This document shows positions 34,426 to 43,334 of a stretch of DNA of 64,000 nucleotides, piece after piece. Position 1 is the first letter of the stretch. Every line of letters starts with the position of its first letter. Source of the stretch: Sulfitobacter sp. JL08 (GTDB lineage Bacteria > Pseudomonadota > Alphaproteobacteria > Rhodobacterales > Rhodobacteraceae); assembly GCF_003352045.1 (NCBI RefSeq), contig NZ_CP025815.1, positions 3,472,001 through 3,536,000 on the forward strand. Reading direction: 5' to 3'. The notes under the pieces were generated by a model. The model searched no databases. It was not told the DNA's origin and worked only from the letters and a program-made list of their open reading frames with translations. A program made the position numbers and the translations under genes.

Positions 34426-36471
34426 ATGTCCAAAGACCCTCTGCTCCAACCCTTTCAGCTCAAGCATCTGACACTGAAGAACCGCATCATGACGACCAGC
34501 CATGAACCGGCCTATCCCGAAGACGGGATGCCAAAGGACCGGTACCGCGCCTATCATGCGGAACGGGCAAAGGCCGGCGTTGCATTGACCATGACCGCCG
34601 GATCGGCCGCGGTGTCAAAAGACAGCCCGCCGGTCTTCAACAACATCCTCGCCTATCGCGACGAGGTGGTGCCATGGATACGCAACCTCACGGATGCCTG
34701 CCACGCGCACGATTGTGCCGTGATGATCCAGCTGACACATCTGGGACGCCGCACAGCCTGGAACAAAGGGGACTGGCTGCCATCGGTGTCGTCCTCGAAA
34801 CACCGCGAACCCGCACATCGTGCGTTCCCAAAGCTGATCGAAGACTGGGACATCGAGCGGATCATAGGCGATTTTGCCGATGCTGCGGAACGCATGAAAG
34901 CCGGAGGAATGGACGGGATCGAATTGCAGGTCTATGGCCATCTGCTGGATCAGTTCTGGTCTCCGCTGACAAATGATCTGACCGGACCTTACGGTGCGGA
35001 TACGCTGGAAAATCGCCTGCGCTTTCCCCTTGATGTGCTGGCTGCGATCCGCAAGCGGGTGGGCGATGAATTTATCGTTGGTTTTCGCTATACTGCGGAT
35101 GAGGCCCAGAAAGGCGGGATCACACCGCAGGAAGGGATCGAGATTTCCAAGACGCTTGCCGCCACAGGCCAGCTTGATTTTCTCAACGTAATCCGGGGGC
35201 GTATTCATACCGACCCGGCGATGACCGATGTGATCCCGGTTCAGGGTATGCCAAGCGCGCCTCACCTTGATTTTGCGGGCGCAGTCCGCAAAGCAACCGG
35301 CATGCCGACCTTTCATGCCGCGCGTATCCCGGATGTCGCCACCGCGCGCCACGCCGTGCAATCGGGACAGCTTGACATGGTGGGCATGACGCGCGCGCAC
35401 ATGGCCGATCCGCATATCGTGAAAAAGATCATGGAAGGGCGCGAAGAAGACATCAGACCCTGCGTCGGCGCGACTTACTGCCTTGACCGGATCTATCAGG
35501 CAGGCGACGCACTTTGCATTCACAATGCGGCGACGGGGCGCGAGCTTTCGATGCCACATCAGATCGACCCCGCCCCCGTTGCGCGCAAAGTGGTGATCAT
35601 CGGTGCCGGCCCCGCCGGGTTGGAGGCCGCCCGCGTGGCAGCCGAACGCGGACATGACGTGGTGGTGTTTGAGGCGCAGCCGGAACCCGGGGGGCAAATC
35701 CGCCTGACCGCGCAGAACCCGCGGCGGCGGGAAATGATCGGCATCATTGACTGGCGGATGGCGCAATGCGCCGCGCGCGATGTGGTTTTTCACTTCAACA
35801 CCTGGGCCGAGGTCGAAGAGGTGCGCGCCGAAAAGCCTGATGTGGTGATCGTCGCGACAGGCGGCTTGCCCAATCTGGAGCTTTTCGAAACCGGGCGCGA
35901 GGCGGACCATATGATCTCTGCCTGGGATATCATTTCGGGCGATGTCAAACCGGCAGGCGACGTTCTGATTTACGATGAAAGCGGCGATCACCCGGCCCTG
36001 CAGGCCGCCGAGGTGGCAGCCGCCGCCGGCCTCAAGGTCGAGATCATGACGCCCGACCGCACGTTTTCGCCCGAAGTCATGGCGATGAACCTGGTGCCCT
36101 ACATGCGCAGTTTGCAGGATAAAGACGTGGTCTTTACCGTGACCCGGCGGCTGACGGGCGTCGTTCGCAGGGGAAACAAGCTGACCGCGACAATCGGCAC
36201 CGATTACAGCGATCACACCGAAACCCGGGACTATGACCAGATCGTCGTGAATTATGGTACCATGCCGCTGGACGAGCTTTACTTTGACCTCAAGCCTTTC
36301 AGCACCAACAAAGGGGCCGTGGATCACGACGCGCTGATCGCGGGCGAGGCACAAAAGACAATGCGCAATCCTGACGGTGCATTCCAGCTTTTCCGCATCG
36401 GTGATGCTGTTTCAGCGCGCAATACACATGCTGCGATTTACGACGCACTGCGGCTGGTGAAAGACATCTAG
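34426..36471 (+). CDS. NADH:flavin oxidoreductase, N-methylproline demethylase type
   Basis: A 681 aa protein with an N-terminal OYE-type TIM barrel (FMN) and a C-terminal FAD/NAD domain, as in trimethylamine dehydrogenase and dienoyl-CoA reductase. The barrel starts PFQLKHLTLKNRIMTTSHEP; the FAD site is VVIIGAGPAGLEAARVAAER. The closest family I recall is the N-methylproline (stachydrine pathway) demethylase. The iron-sulfur segment is CVGATYCLDRIYQAGDALC: the second Cys of the usual CxxC is Ala, leaving three ligands. It would remove an N-methyl group from a betaine-derived amine. ATG at 34426; a longer frame upstream is not conserved. A TRAP system and aminotransferase lie downstream. Confidence 0.82.
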   Translation: MSKDPLLQPFQLKHLTLKNRIMTTSHEPAYPEDGMPKDRYRAYHAERAKAGVALTMTAGSAAVSKDSPPVFNNILAYRDEVVPWIRNLTDACHAHDCAVMIQLTHLGRRTAWNKGDWLPSVSSSKHREPAHRAFPKLIEDWDIERIIGDFADAAERMKAGGMDGIELQVYGHLLDQFWSPLTNDLTGPYGADTLENRLRFPLDVLAAIRKRVGDEFIVGFRYTADEAQKGGITPQEGIEISKTLAATGQLDFLNVIRGRIHTDPAMTDVIPVQGMPSAPHLDFAGAVRKATGMPTFHAARIPDVATARHAVQSGQLDMVGMTRAHMADPHIVKKIMEGREEDIRPCVGATYCLDRIYQAGDALCIHNAATGRELSMPHQIDPAPVARKVVIIGAGPAGLEAARVAAERGHDVVVFEAQPEPGGQIRLTAQNPRRREMIGIIDWRMAQCAARDVVFHFNTWAEVEEVRAEKPDVVIVATGGLPNLELFETGREADHMISAWDIISGDVKPAGDVLIYDESGDHPALQAAEVAAAAGLKVEIMTPDRTFSPEVMAMNLVPYMRSLQDKDVVFTVTRRLTGVVRRGNKLTATIGTDYSDHTETRDYDQIVVNYGTMPLDELYFDLKPFSTNKGAVDHDALIAGEAQKTMRNPDGAFQLFRIGDAVSARNTHAAIYDALRLVKDI

Positions 36472-36776
36472 ATCGCATCAAGTACCTGTTGGAAATTCGT
36501 CGGGGCTGACCGACGGGAATACTCAATTCGCGATTTGGCCTCCAAGGCCGCATTAGCCGCGTCTTGCAATTGCGCTTTCGGGCTTTGTTTTACCAATAGT
36601 AATTTCGGCCGTCCGAGATTTGATCGCGGCACTTTGGGCCTCAATCGCTCGAAGACGGTCTTCTGGATGCAGTCGAGGACGTTACCTTTTATCAGTCCCA
36701 AACGGATTCTGCCCTTGCGGTCTCGAAGTTCATTTATGGCAGGCAGCGTATCGGCCAGACCTCTGAAACGGGTGTA

Positions 36777-37037
36777 GTGGAACCTGGATTGATCAAAGGG
36801 CTGGCCAGTCTCGACAATCTTCACGTGATAGATGTGACAGATGCCGAAGCCGCCGACACCGGCAACGGCCACTGGTACTTTCAGTCGTCTCCATGGGCGA
36901 GCAGCGACCTGTTCATATCACTTCTGACCGACAAAAACCCGGCAGAACGCGGGCTCGTACGTGAACCGAACGATATAATCTGGCGCTTCCCATCCAATTA
37001 CCCTGATGTTCTGAAGTCGCACGACAAAGGCATTTAG
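36777..37037 (+). pseudogene. Possible C-terminal remnant of an alpha/beta hydrolase
   Basis: About 86 codons (IKGLASLDNLHVIDVTDAEA, HWYFQSSPWASSDLF, AERGLVREPNDIIWRFPS) look like the C terminus of an alpha/beta hydrolase family seen in alphaproteobacteria. I recognise this only by feel. No coherent N-terminal part is found upstream; 36472-36776 has frames on both strands without motifs, and 37038-37130 is non-coding. The gene is therefore probably truncated, and I cannot exclude that it is a chance frame. Confidence 0.4.
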
Positions 37038-37130
37038 GAAGATTTATTCCACAGCATACGACTGTTTTTTCCGCTAACCCGAATAGACCAAATGTACCTG
37101 AGCAACCTTGAGTCCACAAAGACAAGGAAC

Positions 37131-38453
37131 TCAATTGGGAAGGGCAGTCTCCAGTGAACTTGCCAACTTCTCTACAAGTTCGTCCACCTGCGCCTCGGTA
37201 ATAATGAACGGAGGGGCAATAAGCACGTGATCGCCGCTTTTCCCGTCAATCGTTCCGCCCATCGGATAACAGATCAGGCCGGCATCAAATGCGGCCGCCT
37301 TGATCCTCGCGTGTCGTTTTTCACTGTGCGGAAACGGGTCTTTGCTGGCGCGGTCCGAGACCAGTTCAATGCCCTGAAACAGCCCCACGCCCCTGATGTC
37401 ACCCACATGCGGGTGCTGCCCAAATCGGGTTTGCAGAGCCGTTTGCAACTTTATCCCCGCTGTGTTGACGCGTCCAAGAACATCGTCATCCACAAGGCGT
37501 TCCAGCACGGCAAGGCCTGCAGCGCAGGCCGCCGGATGGCCCAGATAGGTGTGCCCGTGCTGGAAAAAACCTGTACCGTCCCGGATGGCGTCATGGATTT
37601 CCTTGGTACACAACGTGGCCCCGATAGGTTGATAGCCGCCGCCCAACCCCTTGGCGATCGCGCAGATATCAGGATCAGCCCCAAACTGTTCGCAGGCAAA
37701 AAGCGTGCCGGTGCGCCCCATGCCACACATCACCTCATCAAGGATCAGCAAGATACCATAGCGATCGCACAGTGCGCGCACGCGGGCGAAGTAATCACCA
37801 ACGGGCGGCACCGCCCCAAGCGTGGCCCCGACCACCGGTTCCGCGACAAAAGCCATAACCGTTTCGCCGCCAAGCGCCTGAATTTGATCTTCGATTTCAA
37901 GCAGAAGCCGGTCCACATAGGCGGCTTCTGTTTCGCCTTCTTGTATTCCGCGATAGGCATAACAGGGGGCGACATGCGTGACATCCATCAGCATGGGCGC
38001 GAATTGCGCGCGGCGCCATGCATTGCCACCCGTGGCAAGCGCGCCAAGCGTGTTGCCATGATAGCTTTGCCGCCGTGCGATGACGCGATGACGGTTTGGC
38101 TGGCCAATTTCAAGATAATACTGACGCGCCAGTTTCAGCGCCGCTTCCATTGCTTCGGACCCGCCGGAGACGAAATAAACACGGTCCAACGCGCCCGGCG
38201 CCAGCGATATGAGCTTGTCCGCAAGCCGTTCTGCAGGTTCCGAGGTGAAGAACCCCGAATGCGCGAAAGCCACCTGATCCAGTTGATCTTTTATCGCCTG
38301 CGTGACGTGCGGATCGCCATGGCCCAAGCACGATACCGCCGCATCCCCGCAATTCAGATAGGCCTTGCCGTTTGTGTCATAAAGATACGCACCGTCGCCG
38401 CGCGCGACTTTAATCGGCGGCGCTTTGGAATTGCGTGGGAATACATGTGTCAT
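37131..38453 (-). CDS. Class III aminotransferase (PLP-dependent)
   Basis: A 440 aa omega-amino-acid:pyruvate or 2,4-diaminobutyrate-type aminotransferase. PLP contacts are the GGSEAMEAALKLAR phosphate loop (97-110), Asp239 in LLILDEVMCGMGRTG and the Schiff-base Lys268 in ICAIAKGLGGGYQPI; HTYLGHPAACAAGLAVL is the second phosphate-loop segment. It probably handles an amino group released after N-demethylation or a taurine-like substrate; which is not decided by sequence. The start overlaps the stop of a small upstream frame (ATGA), and the divergent RpiR regulator 300 bp away may control it. Confidence 0.88.
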   Translation of the reverse strand: MTHVFPRNSKAPPIKVARGDGAYLYDTNGKAYLNCGDAAVSCLGHGDPHVTQAIKDQLDQVAFAHSGFFTSEPAERLADKLISLAPGALDRVYFVSGGSEAMEAALKLARQYYLEIGQPNRHRVIARRQSYHGNTLGALATGGNAWRRAQFAPMLMDVTHVAPCYAYRGIQEGETEAAYVDRLLLEIEDQIQALGGETVMAFVAEPVVGATLGAVPPVGDYFARVRALCDRYGILLILDEVMCGMGRTGTLFACEQFGADPDICAIAKGLGGGYQPIGATLCTKEIHDAIRDGTGFFQHGHTYLGHPAACAAGLAVLERLVDDDVLGRVNTAGIKLQTALQTRFGQHPHVGDIRGVGLFQGIELVSDRASKDPFPHSEKRHARIKAAAFDAGLICYPMGGTIDGKSGDHVLIAPPFIITEAQVDELVEKLASSLETALPN

Positions 38454-38644
38454 GAGGCGAAGGCTTTCTTTTGCGTAGCGCTGTGCGGTGCAGCCCTGAG
38501 TGAGGTGAAGGCAGCAGCAATACTGCGAATCTCAGGCGCGATTTCATCCATGCCCGTCGGTGCCTTGGGGCGATCCGGCTTGTCTGGGCGCGCACCATAA
38601 GGCGCTACCATGATGAAGGGATCAAGAAGAAGTCTGGCGCGCAT
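38450..38644 (-). CDS. Small hypothetical protein overlapping the aminotransferase start
   Basis: A 64 aa frame from ATG at 38644 (an ATG at 38695 would give 81 aa) to a TGA that overlaps the aminotransferase ATG. It contains RLLLDPFIMVAPYGARPDKP and DEIAPEIRSIAAAFTSLRAA, with GC-rich third positions like the neighbours. No family is recognised. The overlap and codon pattern suggest a real leader gene, or the 3' end of a shortened gene. Confidence 0.4.
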   Translation of the reverse strand: MRARLLLDPFIMVAPYGARPDKPDRPKAPTGMDEIAPEIRSIAAAFTSLRAAPHSATQKKAFAS

Positions 38645-38687
38645 TTTGATCGTGGCCCAAAGCCCATTGTGAAGGGCATGGGGTCGT

Positions 38688-38744
38688 TGAAACATATATT
38701 TCAGCGATTGACAATGCGTGAAACACTTGCCAGCCTGTGTTTCA
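38688..38744. promoter_or_regulatory. Two palindromic TGAAA(C) sites upstream of the RpiR gene (candidate operators)
   Basis: Site 1 is TGAAACATATATTTCA (38688-38703), nearly a perfect palindrome. Site 2 is TGAAACAC (38719-38726) and its exact reverse complement GTGTTTCA (38737-38744) with 10 bp between. The left half-sites of the two are 31 bp apart, about three helical turns. TGAAA...TTTCA dyads are typical of MurR/RpiR-family operators, and the sites end 11 bp before the regulator's start codon. Confidence 0.6.
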
Positions 38745-38754
38745 AAGGGGGATC

Positions 38755-39621
38755 ATGGGACAGCAACAATCGCTTCAGGAACGGGTGTCGGAACGCTATT
38801 CCGGCTTGTCCGGACAACTGCGAAAAGCGGCCGACTTTGTTCTGGCCAATCCGCTGGATATTGCCAGCCGCAGCCTGCGCGCGATTTCCTCTGACAGCAA
38901 AGTCTCACCCGCGACCTTCTCGCGTCTGGCACGCGCGTTGGGATACGCCACATTCGAAGACATGAAAGAAGCCTCGCGGCGTTCGTTGGGCCTGCACGTG
39001 ACCAGCCTTTCCGACAAGGCCGAGAAACTGCGCGCTGATCCGTCGCTGGTCAGAACAATGCTTCAACGCCAAAGCGAGGCCTGCATCGGCAATATACGCA
39101 GCTTTGCCGCCCAGACCGACGAAGCGCGATTGGCCGATGTGGCCAAGCTGATGCGCGAGGCGCGACAGGTTGTTCTGTTCGGGGCGCTGGCCTCAACGGG
39201 GATTGCCGAATATATGGCTTATCTGGCGCATTACTTTGCACCCAACTGGTACCTCGCCGGGCGTTCGGGCGATTCTCTGGGTTCACGCATTGCGGCGCTC
39301 GGACAGGGTGACGTGGTGTTTATCGTCACAAAAAACCCTTTTGCGCAGCGCGCCGTGATCGCGGCAAGGCAGGCGCGTGATGTCGGGGCTGACGTGATCC
39401 TCGTCACTGATTCTTACAAGTGCCCGGCTTTCTCCAGTGCAAATTATGGCTTTGTTGTTCCTTCAGAAAGCCCGCAATTCTTCTCCTCATATGCGGTGAC
39501 ACTCGTGTTGATCGAAACATTGATCGCCATGATTGTCGCCGGCTCTGAGGCAGATGCAACCGCTGCGATCCAAAGGGTCGACGCGAAAAACCAGGAACTC
39601 GGGGAATACTGGTCCGAGTGA
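38755..39621 (+). CDS. MurR/RpiR-family transcriptional regulator (TRAP system 1)
   Basis: A 288 aa regulator with an N-terminal helix-turn-helix of the RpiR type (residues 15-75, RAISSDSKVSPATFSRLARA) and a C-terminal SIS domain (residues 120-270, VVLFGALASTGIAEYMAYLA, VIAARQARDVGADVILVTDS). SIS domains bind phosphosugars, but many roseobacter members respond to other ligands. ATG at 38755 follows an AAGGGGG site. The TAXI binding-protein gene starts 26 bp downstream of its stop and may be co-transcribed; palindromic sites upstream suggest autoregulation and control of the divergent aminotransferase. Confidence 0.87.
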   Translation: MGQQQSLQERVSERYSGLSGQLRKAADFVLANPLDIASRSLRAISSDSKVSPATFSRLARALGYATFEDMKEASRRSLGLHVTSLSDKAEKLRADPSLVRTMLQRQSEACIGNIRSFAAQTDEARLADVAKLMREARQVVLFGALASTGIAEYMAYLAHYFAPNWYLAGRSGDSLGSRIAALGQGDVVFIVTKNPFAQRAVIAARQARDVGADVILVTDSYKCPAFSSANYGFVVPSESPQFFSSYAVTLVLIETLIAMIVAGSEADATAAIQRVDAKNQELGEYWSE

Positions 39622-39646
39622 AACTAAAACTAGGGAGACTACACAC

Positions 39647-40612
39647 ATGCGTAAACAACTGAAAATCGGCGGTGCCGTGCTGCTTGGCGCAATGACCGCA
39701 GCATCGATGGTCGTCGCACAACAGTTCATCTCGATCGGCACTGGCGGCGTCACCGGCGTTTATTACCCGACAGGCGGCGCGATCTGCCGCTTGGTCAATA
39801 AATCGCGCAAAGAGCATGGCATCCGCTGCGCTGTCGAATCCACAGGTGGATCTGTCTACAACATCAACACGATCAAGGCGGGCGAACTGGAATTTGGCGT
39901 CGCGCAATCTGACTGGCAATACCACGCCTATAACGGCACATCGAAATTTGCGGACAATCCTTTCCCCGAAATTCGCGCCGTGATGTCGGTTCACCCCGAA
40001 CCCTTTACACTGATCGTGCGCGGTGACAGCGACATCGACAGCTTTGAGGGCATCAAGGGCAAGCGCGTCAACGTGGGCAACCCCGGTTCGGGCCAGCGCG
40101 CCACGATGGAAGTTGTGATGGATGCCTTTGGCATTGGCATGGACGATCTGGGTCTTGCGACGGAATACAAAGGCTCGGAAATGGCCAAGCAGCTTTGCGA
40201 TGGCAACATTGACGCGATGATCTACACGATCGGCCATCCCGCCGCCGCCATCAAGGAAGCCACCACAACATGCGATGCCAAACTGGTCAGCGTGACAGGT
40301 GCACCGATCGACAAGCTTGTCGCCGACAACCCGTTCTACCGTGTCGCGACAATCCCGGGCGGCATGTATCAAGGAACTGATTCAGACACCGTAACCTTCG
40401 GTGTTGGCGCAACCTTCGTGACTTCGGCCGATGTTCCGGAAGATGTTGTCTATATTGTTGCCAAATCGGTCATGGAAAACATCGACGATTTCCGTGGCCT
40501 GCACCCTGCCTTTGCCAATCTTGAGCCTGCGCAGATGGTAAAAGACGGGCTTAGCGCTCCGCTGCATGATGGCGCAATGAAAGCGTATAAAGAACTCGGC
40601 CTGATCGAGTAG
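39647..40612 (+). CDS. TAXI-family TRAP transporter substrate-binding protein (system 1)
   Basis: A 321 aa periplasmic binding protein with a signal peptide (KIGGAVLLGAMTAASMVVAQ). The mature start FISIGTGGVTGVYYPTGGAI is the TAXI signature, and AVESTGGSVYNINTIKAGEL and KRVNVGNPGSGQRATMEVVM are ligand-loop regions. It captures a small carboxylate or amino acid-like compound, often glutamate or a 2-oxoacid, and delivers it to the fused permease encoded downstream. ATG at 39647 has an AGGGAG site. A terminator-like hairpin follows the stop. Confidence 0.9.
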   Translation: MRKQLKIGGAVLLGAMTAASMVVAQQFISIGTGGVTGVYYPTGGAICRLVNKSRKEHGIRCAVESTGGSVYNINTIKAGELEFGVAQSDWQYHAYNGTSKFADNPFPEIRAVMSVHPEPFTLIVRGDSDIDSFEGIKGKRVNVGNPGSGQRATMEVVMDAFGIGMDDLGLATEYKGSEMAKQLCDGNIDAMIYTIGHPAAAIKEATTTCDAKLVSVTGAPIDKLVADNPFYRVATIPGGMYQGTDSDTVTFGVGATFVTSADVPEDVVYIVAKSVMENIDDFRGLHPAFANLEPAQMVKDGLSAPLHDGAMKAYKELGLIE

Positions 40613-40631
40613 AATTGCGCGACCCAAAAAA

Positions 40632-40665
40632 GGATCATCCGGCTTGGGCCGGGTGATCCTGTTTT
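40632..40665 (+). terminator. Terminator-like hairpin between binding protein and permease genes (attenuator candidate)
   Basis: GGATCATCCGGC (40632-40643) pairs with GCCGGGTGATCC (40648-40659) over 12 bp with one T-G wobble and a TTGG loop, followed by TGTTTT. It probably ends most transcripts after the binding-protein gene while letting some proceed to the permease. Confidence 0.7.
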
Positions 40666-40699
40666 CATAACAAAAGAAAATAGCCAAACGGGGGACAGT

Positions 40700-43324
40700 A
40701 TGGCTGAGATGCAAAACGCACCGTCTGCGGACGATATGGTGGCCGAGGCTGATACTGGCGCCCGCAATCCATCGGCGGCCTGGCAGGCCAAGTTGATTAT
40801 CGGAACCTGTATCGTCTGGTCCCTGTTTCAGCTTTACATCGCGTCCAAAGTACCCGGTGTTCTGGCTCAGGCCACCGGGATGAACTTCTTTGCCAATATT
40901 GTCGCACAGGCGCGTTTTGTGCACCTCGCCTTTGCTATCATGCTGGCAACGCTGGCTTTCCCGCTTTTCAAATCTTCTCCCAAGGATCGCATCCCGGCCT
41001 ATGACTGGGTGCTGATCATCCTTGGCGTCGCCTCTTGCCTCTACCTGATCGTTTTTCGCTTTGAAATCGGTGATCGACCGGGTTTGTGGAGTTCGACAGA
41101 CATCACCGTTTCAGCGATCGGCATGCTGGTTCTGTTCACGGCTGTGTACCGCTCACTTGGCCTGCCGCTGGTGATCATTGCCGGTGCATTCGTGGCTTTC
41201 GCCTTTTTCGGCGGCTATTCGGAATGGGCCCGCAATATTACCAACTATGGTGGCGCATCCCTGTCCAAGGCGCTTGGCCACTACTGGATGCAGACCGAAG
41301 GCGTCTTTGGCGTGGCGCTGGGTGTTTCGACAACCATGATCTTTCTCTTTGTACTGTTTGGCGCATTGCTGGACCGCGCCGGTGGCGGCAGCTGGTTCAT
41401 CAAGGTTGCCATTGCACTGCTTGGCGCCCTGCGTGGCGGGCCGGCAAAGGCTTCGGTCCTGTCATCGATGCTCACCGGGATGATCTCGGGCAGTTCGATT
41501 TCAAATACAGTCACAACCGGCACATTCACCATCCCGCTGATGAAGCGCATCGGCTTTCCGGCCGAAAAGGCGGGCGCTGTGGAAGTCGCGTCTTCCACGA
41601 ACGGCCAGCTTACACCGCCTGTGATGGGCGCGGCTGCCTTTCTGATGGTTGAATATGTGAACATCCCCTATATCGACGTGGTCAAACACGCCTTTCTGCC
41701 GGCGGTGATCAGCTATATCGCGCTGCTTTACATTGTGCATCTGGAAGCGCTGAAAATGCAGATGCAGGGCCTTAAGAAAGCAGGCCGGCATATCGGTCCT
41801 GTGTTGATCCTCATACTCTTTCTCTCGGGCTTCTTGTTCCTCGGCGCGCTGACCTACGCTATGATCCTTCTGCGCGGCGTGCTCGACGGGTTCATGACAG
41901 AAAGCGTCTATGGCGGCCTTGTGGTTGTGGCGCTGCTCTATGTCGTTCTGGTGTACTACGCCTCGCGCTATCCGGATGTGGCGATGGATGATCCCGACGG
42001 ACCGTTGGAAGCGCCGCGCCTGACGCCGACCCTTTTGGGTGGCGCGTATTTCGCGTTGCCGATCTTCATTCTGGTCTGGAACCTTATGGTGCGCACCGAC
42101 AGCCTTGAACGCCTGTCGCCTTCGCTTTCGGCCTTTTGGGCTACAGTGTTCATGATCATTGTCGCGCTGACACACCGTCCGCTCAAGGCGATGTTTCGCG
42201 GCGAAGGTCTTGGCGGTTCAACCGTGGCCGGCTGGAACGATTTCGTCCAGGGCCTGATCCTTGGCGCACGCAACATGATCGGGATCGGTGTGGCCACGGG
42301 GGCCGCGGGCATCATCGTTGGCACGATAAGCCTTACAGGCGCGCATCAGGTGATCGGTCAGGTCATCGAGGTGATCGCCGGCGGCAACATCTGGGTTCTT
42401 CTGATCCTCGTGGCGATCATGTCACTCATCCTTGGAATGGGCTTGCCGACTACCGCCAATTATATCGTTGTGTCTTCGCTCATGGCGCCGGTTATCGTCT
42501 CGGTGGGCGCGCAGGCGGGCTTTATCTTTCCGCTGATTGCCGTGCACCTTTTCGTGTTCTACTTTGGCATTCTGGCGGATGATACGCCCCCTGTGGGCTT
42601 GGCAGCTTATGCCGCCGCGGCCATAAGCCGGGGCGATCCGATAAAAACCGGTGTGCAGGGCTTTTCCTATGATATTCGCACGGCGCTCTTGCCGTTCCTG
42701 TTTATCTTCAACACCGATCTGCTGCTGATTGATGTGGGCTTTGCCAAGGCTATTCTGGTGTTCTTCATATCGCTGATTGCGATGCTGCTGTTCGCGGCGG
42801 CAACCCAGGGCTATTTCATCGCCAAAAGCCGAATATGGGAAACCGTTGTTCTGCTCTTCATCGCCTTCATGCTGTTCCGGCCTGATTTCTTCCTTGATCA
42901 GGTCAGCGACAAATACACCTCGGCCAGCGGACCTGCCGCGCTCGAGTTGATGGCCAGTGCAGAAACCGGCAAGGAGTTGCGGGTGATCGTGGAAGGGCCC
43001 GATTTCGACACGGCTGCGATCCGGCCAACGACCATCACACTGCCCGCCATTGCAGATGACGCCGAAGGCGCACTTTCTGCGCAGGGTCTCACGATCCTGC
43101 CCGACGGCGATACGCTTGCAATGGACGAACCTTTTCCCGGTACGCCCTTTTTTGAAAGCCTGGGCAACGAGTATGATTTCTACGGCGACACTCCCGTTCA
43201 GGTCACGCAGGTACAGATCGAGAATGAGCGTCTGCCCAAAGAACTGTTCTTCATCCCTGCCTTGATCCTGCTGATGGGCATCGTGCTGATCCAAAGCCGC
43301 CGTGCCACCCAACCCGCGTTCTGA
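40700..43324 (+). CDS. TRAP transporter fused permease (DctQ-DctM type), system 1
   Basis: An 874 aa membrane protein with the 4TM small subunit (DctQ-like) at the N terminus fused to the 12TM DctM-like large subunit, which is the usual form in TAXI systems. Landmarks are LLDRAGGGSWFIKVAIALLG, the conserved GPAKASVLSSMLTGMISGSS, EVASSTNGQLTPPVMGAAAF and MSLILGMGLPTTANYIVVSS. The C-terminal 150 residues beyond the last DctM helices form a periplasmic or soluble extension before a final helix. It uses a sodium gradient for uptake with the binding protein encoded upstream; a universal stress protein gene follows 10 bp after. Confidence 0.92.
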   Translation: MAEMQNAPSADDMVAEADTGARNPSAAWQAKLIIGTCIVWSLFQLYIASKVPGVLAQATGMNFFANIVAQARFVHLAFAIMLATLAFPLFKSSPKDRIPAYDWVLIILGVASCLYLIVFRFEIGDRPGLWSSTDITVSAIGMLVLFTAVYRSLGLPLVIIAGAFVAFAFFGGYSEWARNITNYGGASLSKALGHYWMQTEGVFGVALGVSTTMIFLFVLFGALLDRAGGGSWFIKVAIALLGALRGGPAKASVLSSMLTGMISGSSISNTVTTGTFTIPLMKRIGFPAEKAGAVEVASSTNGQLTPPVMGAAAFLMVEYVNIPYIDVVKHAFLPAVISYIALLYIVHLEALKMQMQGLKKAGRHIGPVLILILFLSGFLFLGALTYAMILLRGVLDGFMTESVYGGLVVVALLYVVLVYYASRYPDVAMDDPDGPLEAPRLTPTLLGGAYFALPIFILVWNLMVRTDSLERLSPSLSAFWATVFMIIVALTHRPLKAMFRGEGLGGSTVAGWNDFVQGLILGARNMIGIGVATGAAGIIVGTISLTGAHQVIGQVIEVIAGGNIWVLLILVAIMSLILGMGLPTTANYIVVSSLMAPVIVSVGAQAGFIFPLIAVHLFVFYFGILADDTPPVGLAAYAAAAISRGDPIKTGVQGFSYDIRTALLPFLFIFNTDLLLIDVGFAKAILVFFISLIAMLLFAAATQGYFIAKSRIWETVVLLFIAFMLFRPDFFLDQVSDKYTSASGPAALELMASAETGKELRVIVEGPDFDTAAIRPTTITLPAIADDAEGALSAQGLTILPDGDTLAMDEPFPGTPFFESLGNEYDFYGDTPVQVTQVQIENERLPKELFFIPALILLMGIVLIQSRRATQPAF

Positions 43325-43334
43325 GGAGGATACC

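Noticed and set aside
34615-36354. Open frame of 579 codons on the minus strand across the N-methylproline demethylase-type gene
   Set aside because: It lies antisense to a gene with clear FMN and FAD motifs, is rich in His/Arg/Gln, and has no recognisable domain.
36468-36872. Minus-strand frame of 134 codons after the demethylase gene
   Set aside because: It conflicts with the more plausible plus-strand fragment over part of its length and shows no domain I can name.
37227-38600. Open frame of 457 codons on the plus strand opposite the class III aminotransferase
   Set aside because: Antisense shadow caused by GC-rich third positions; no motifs.
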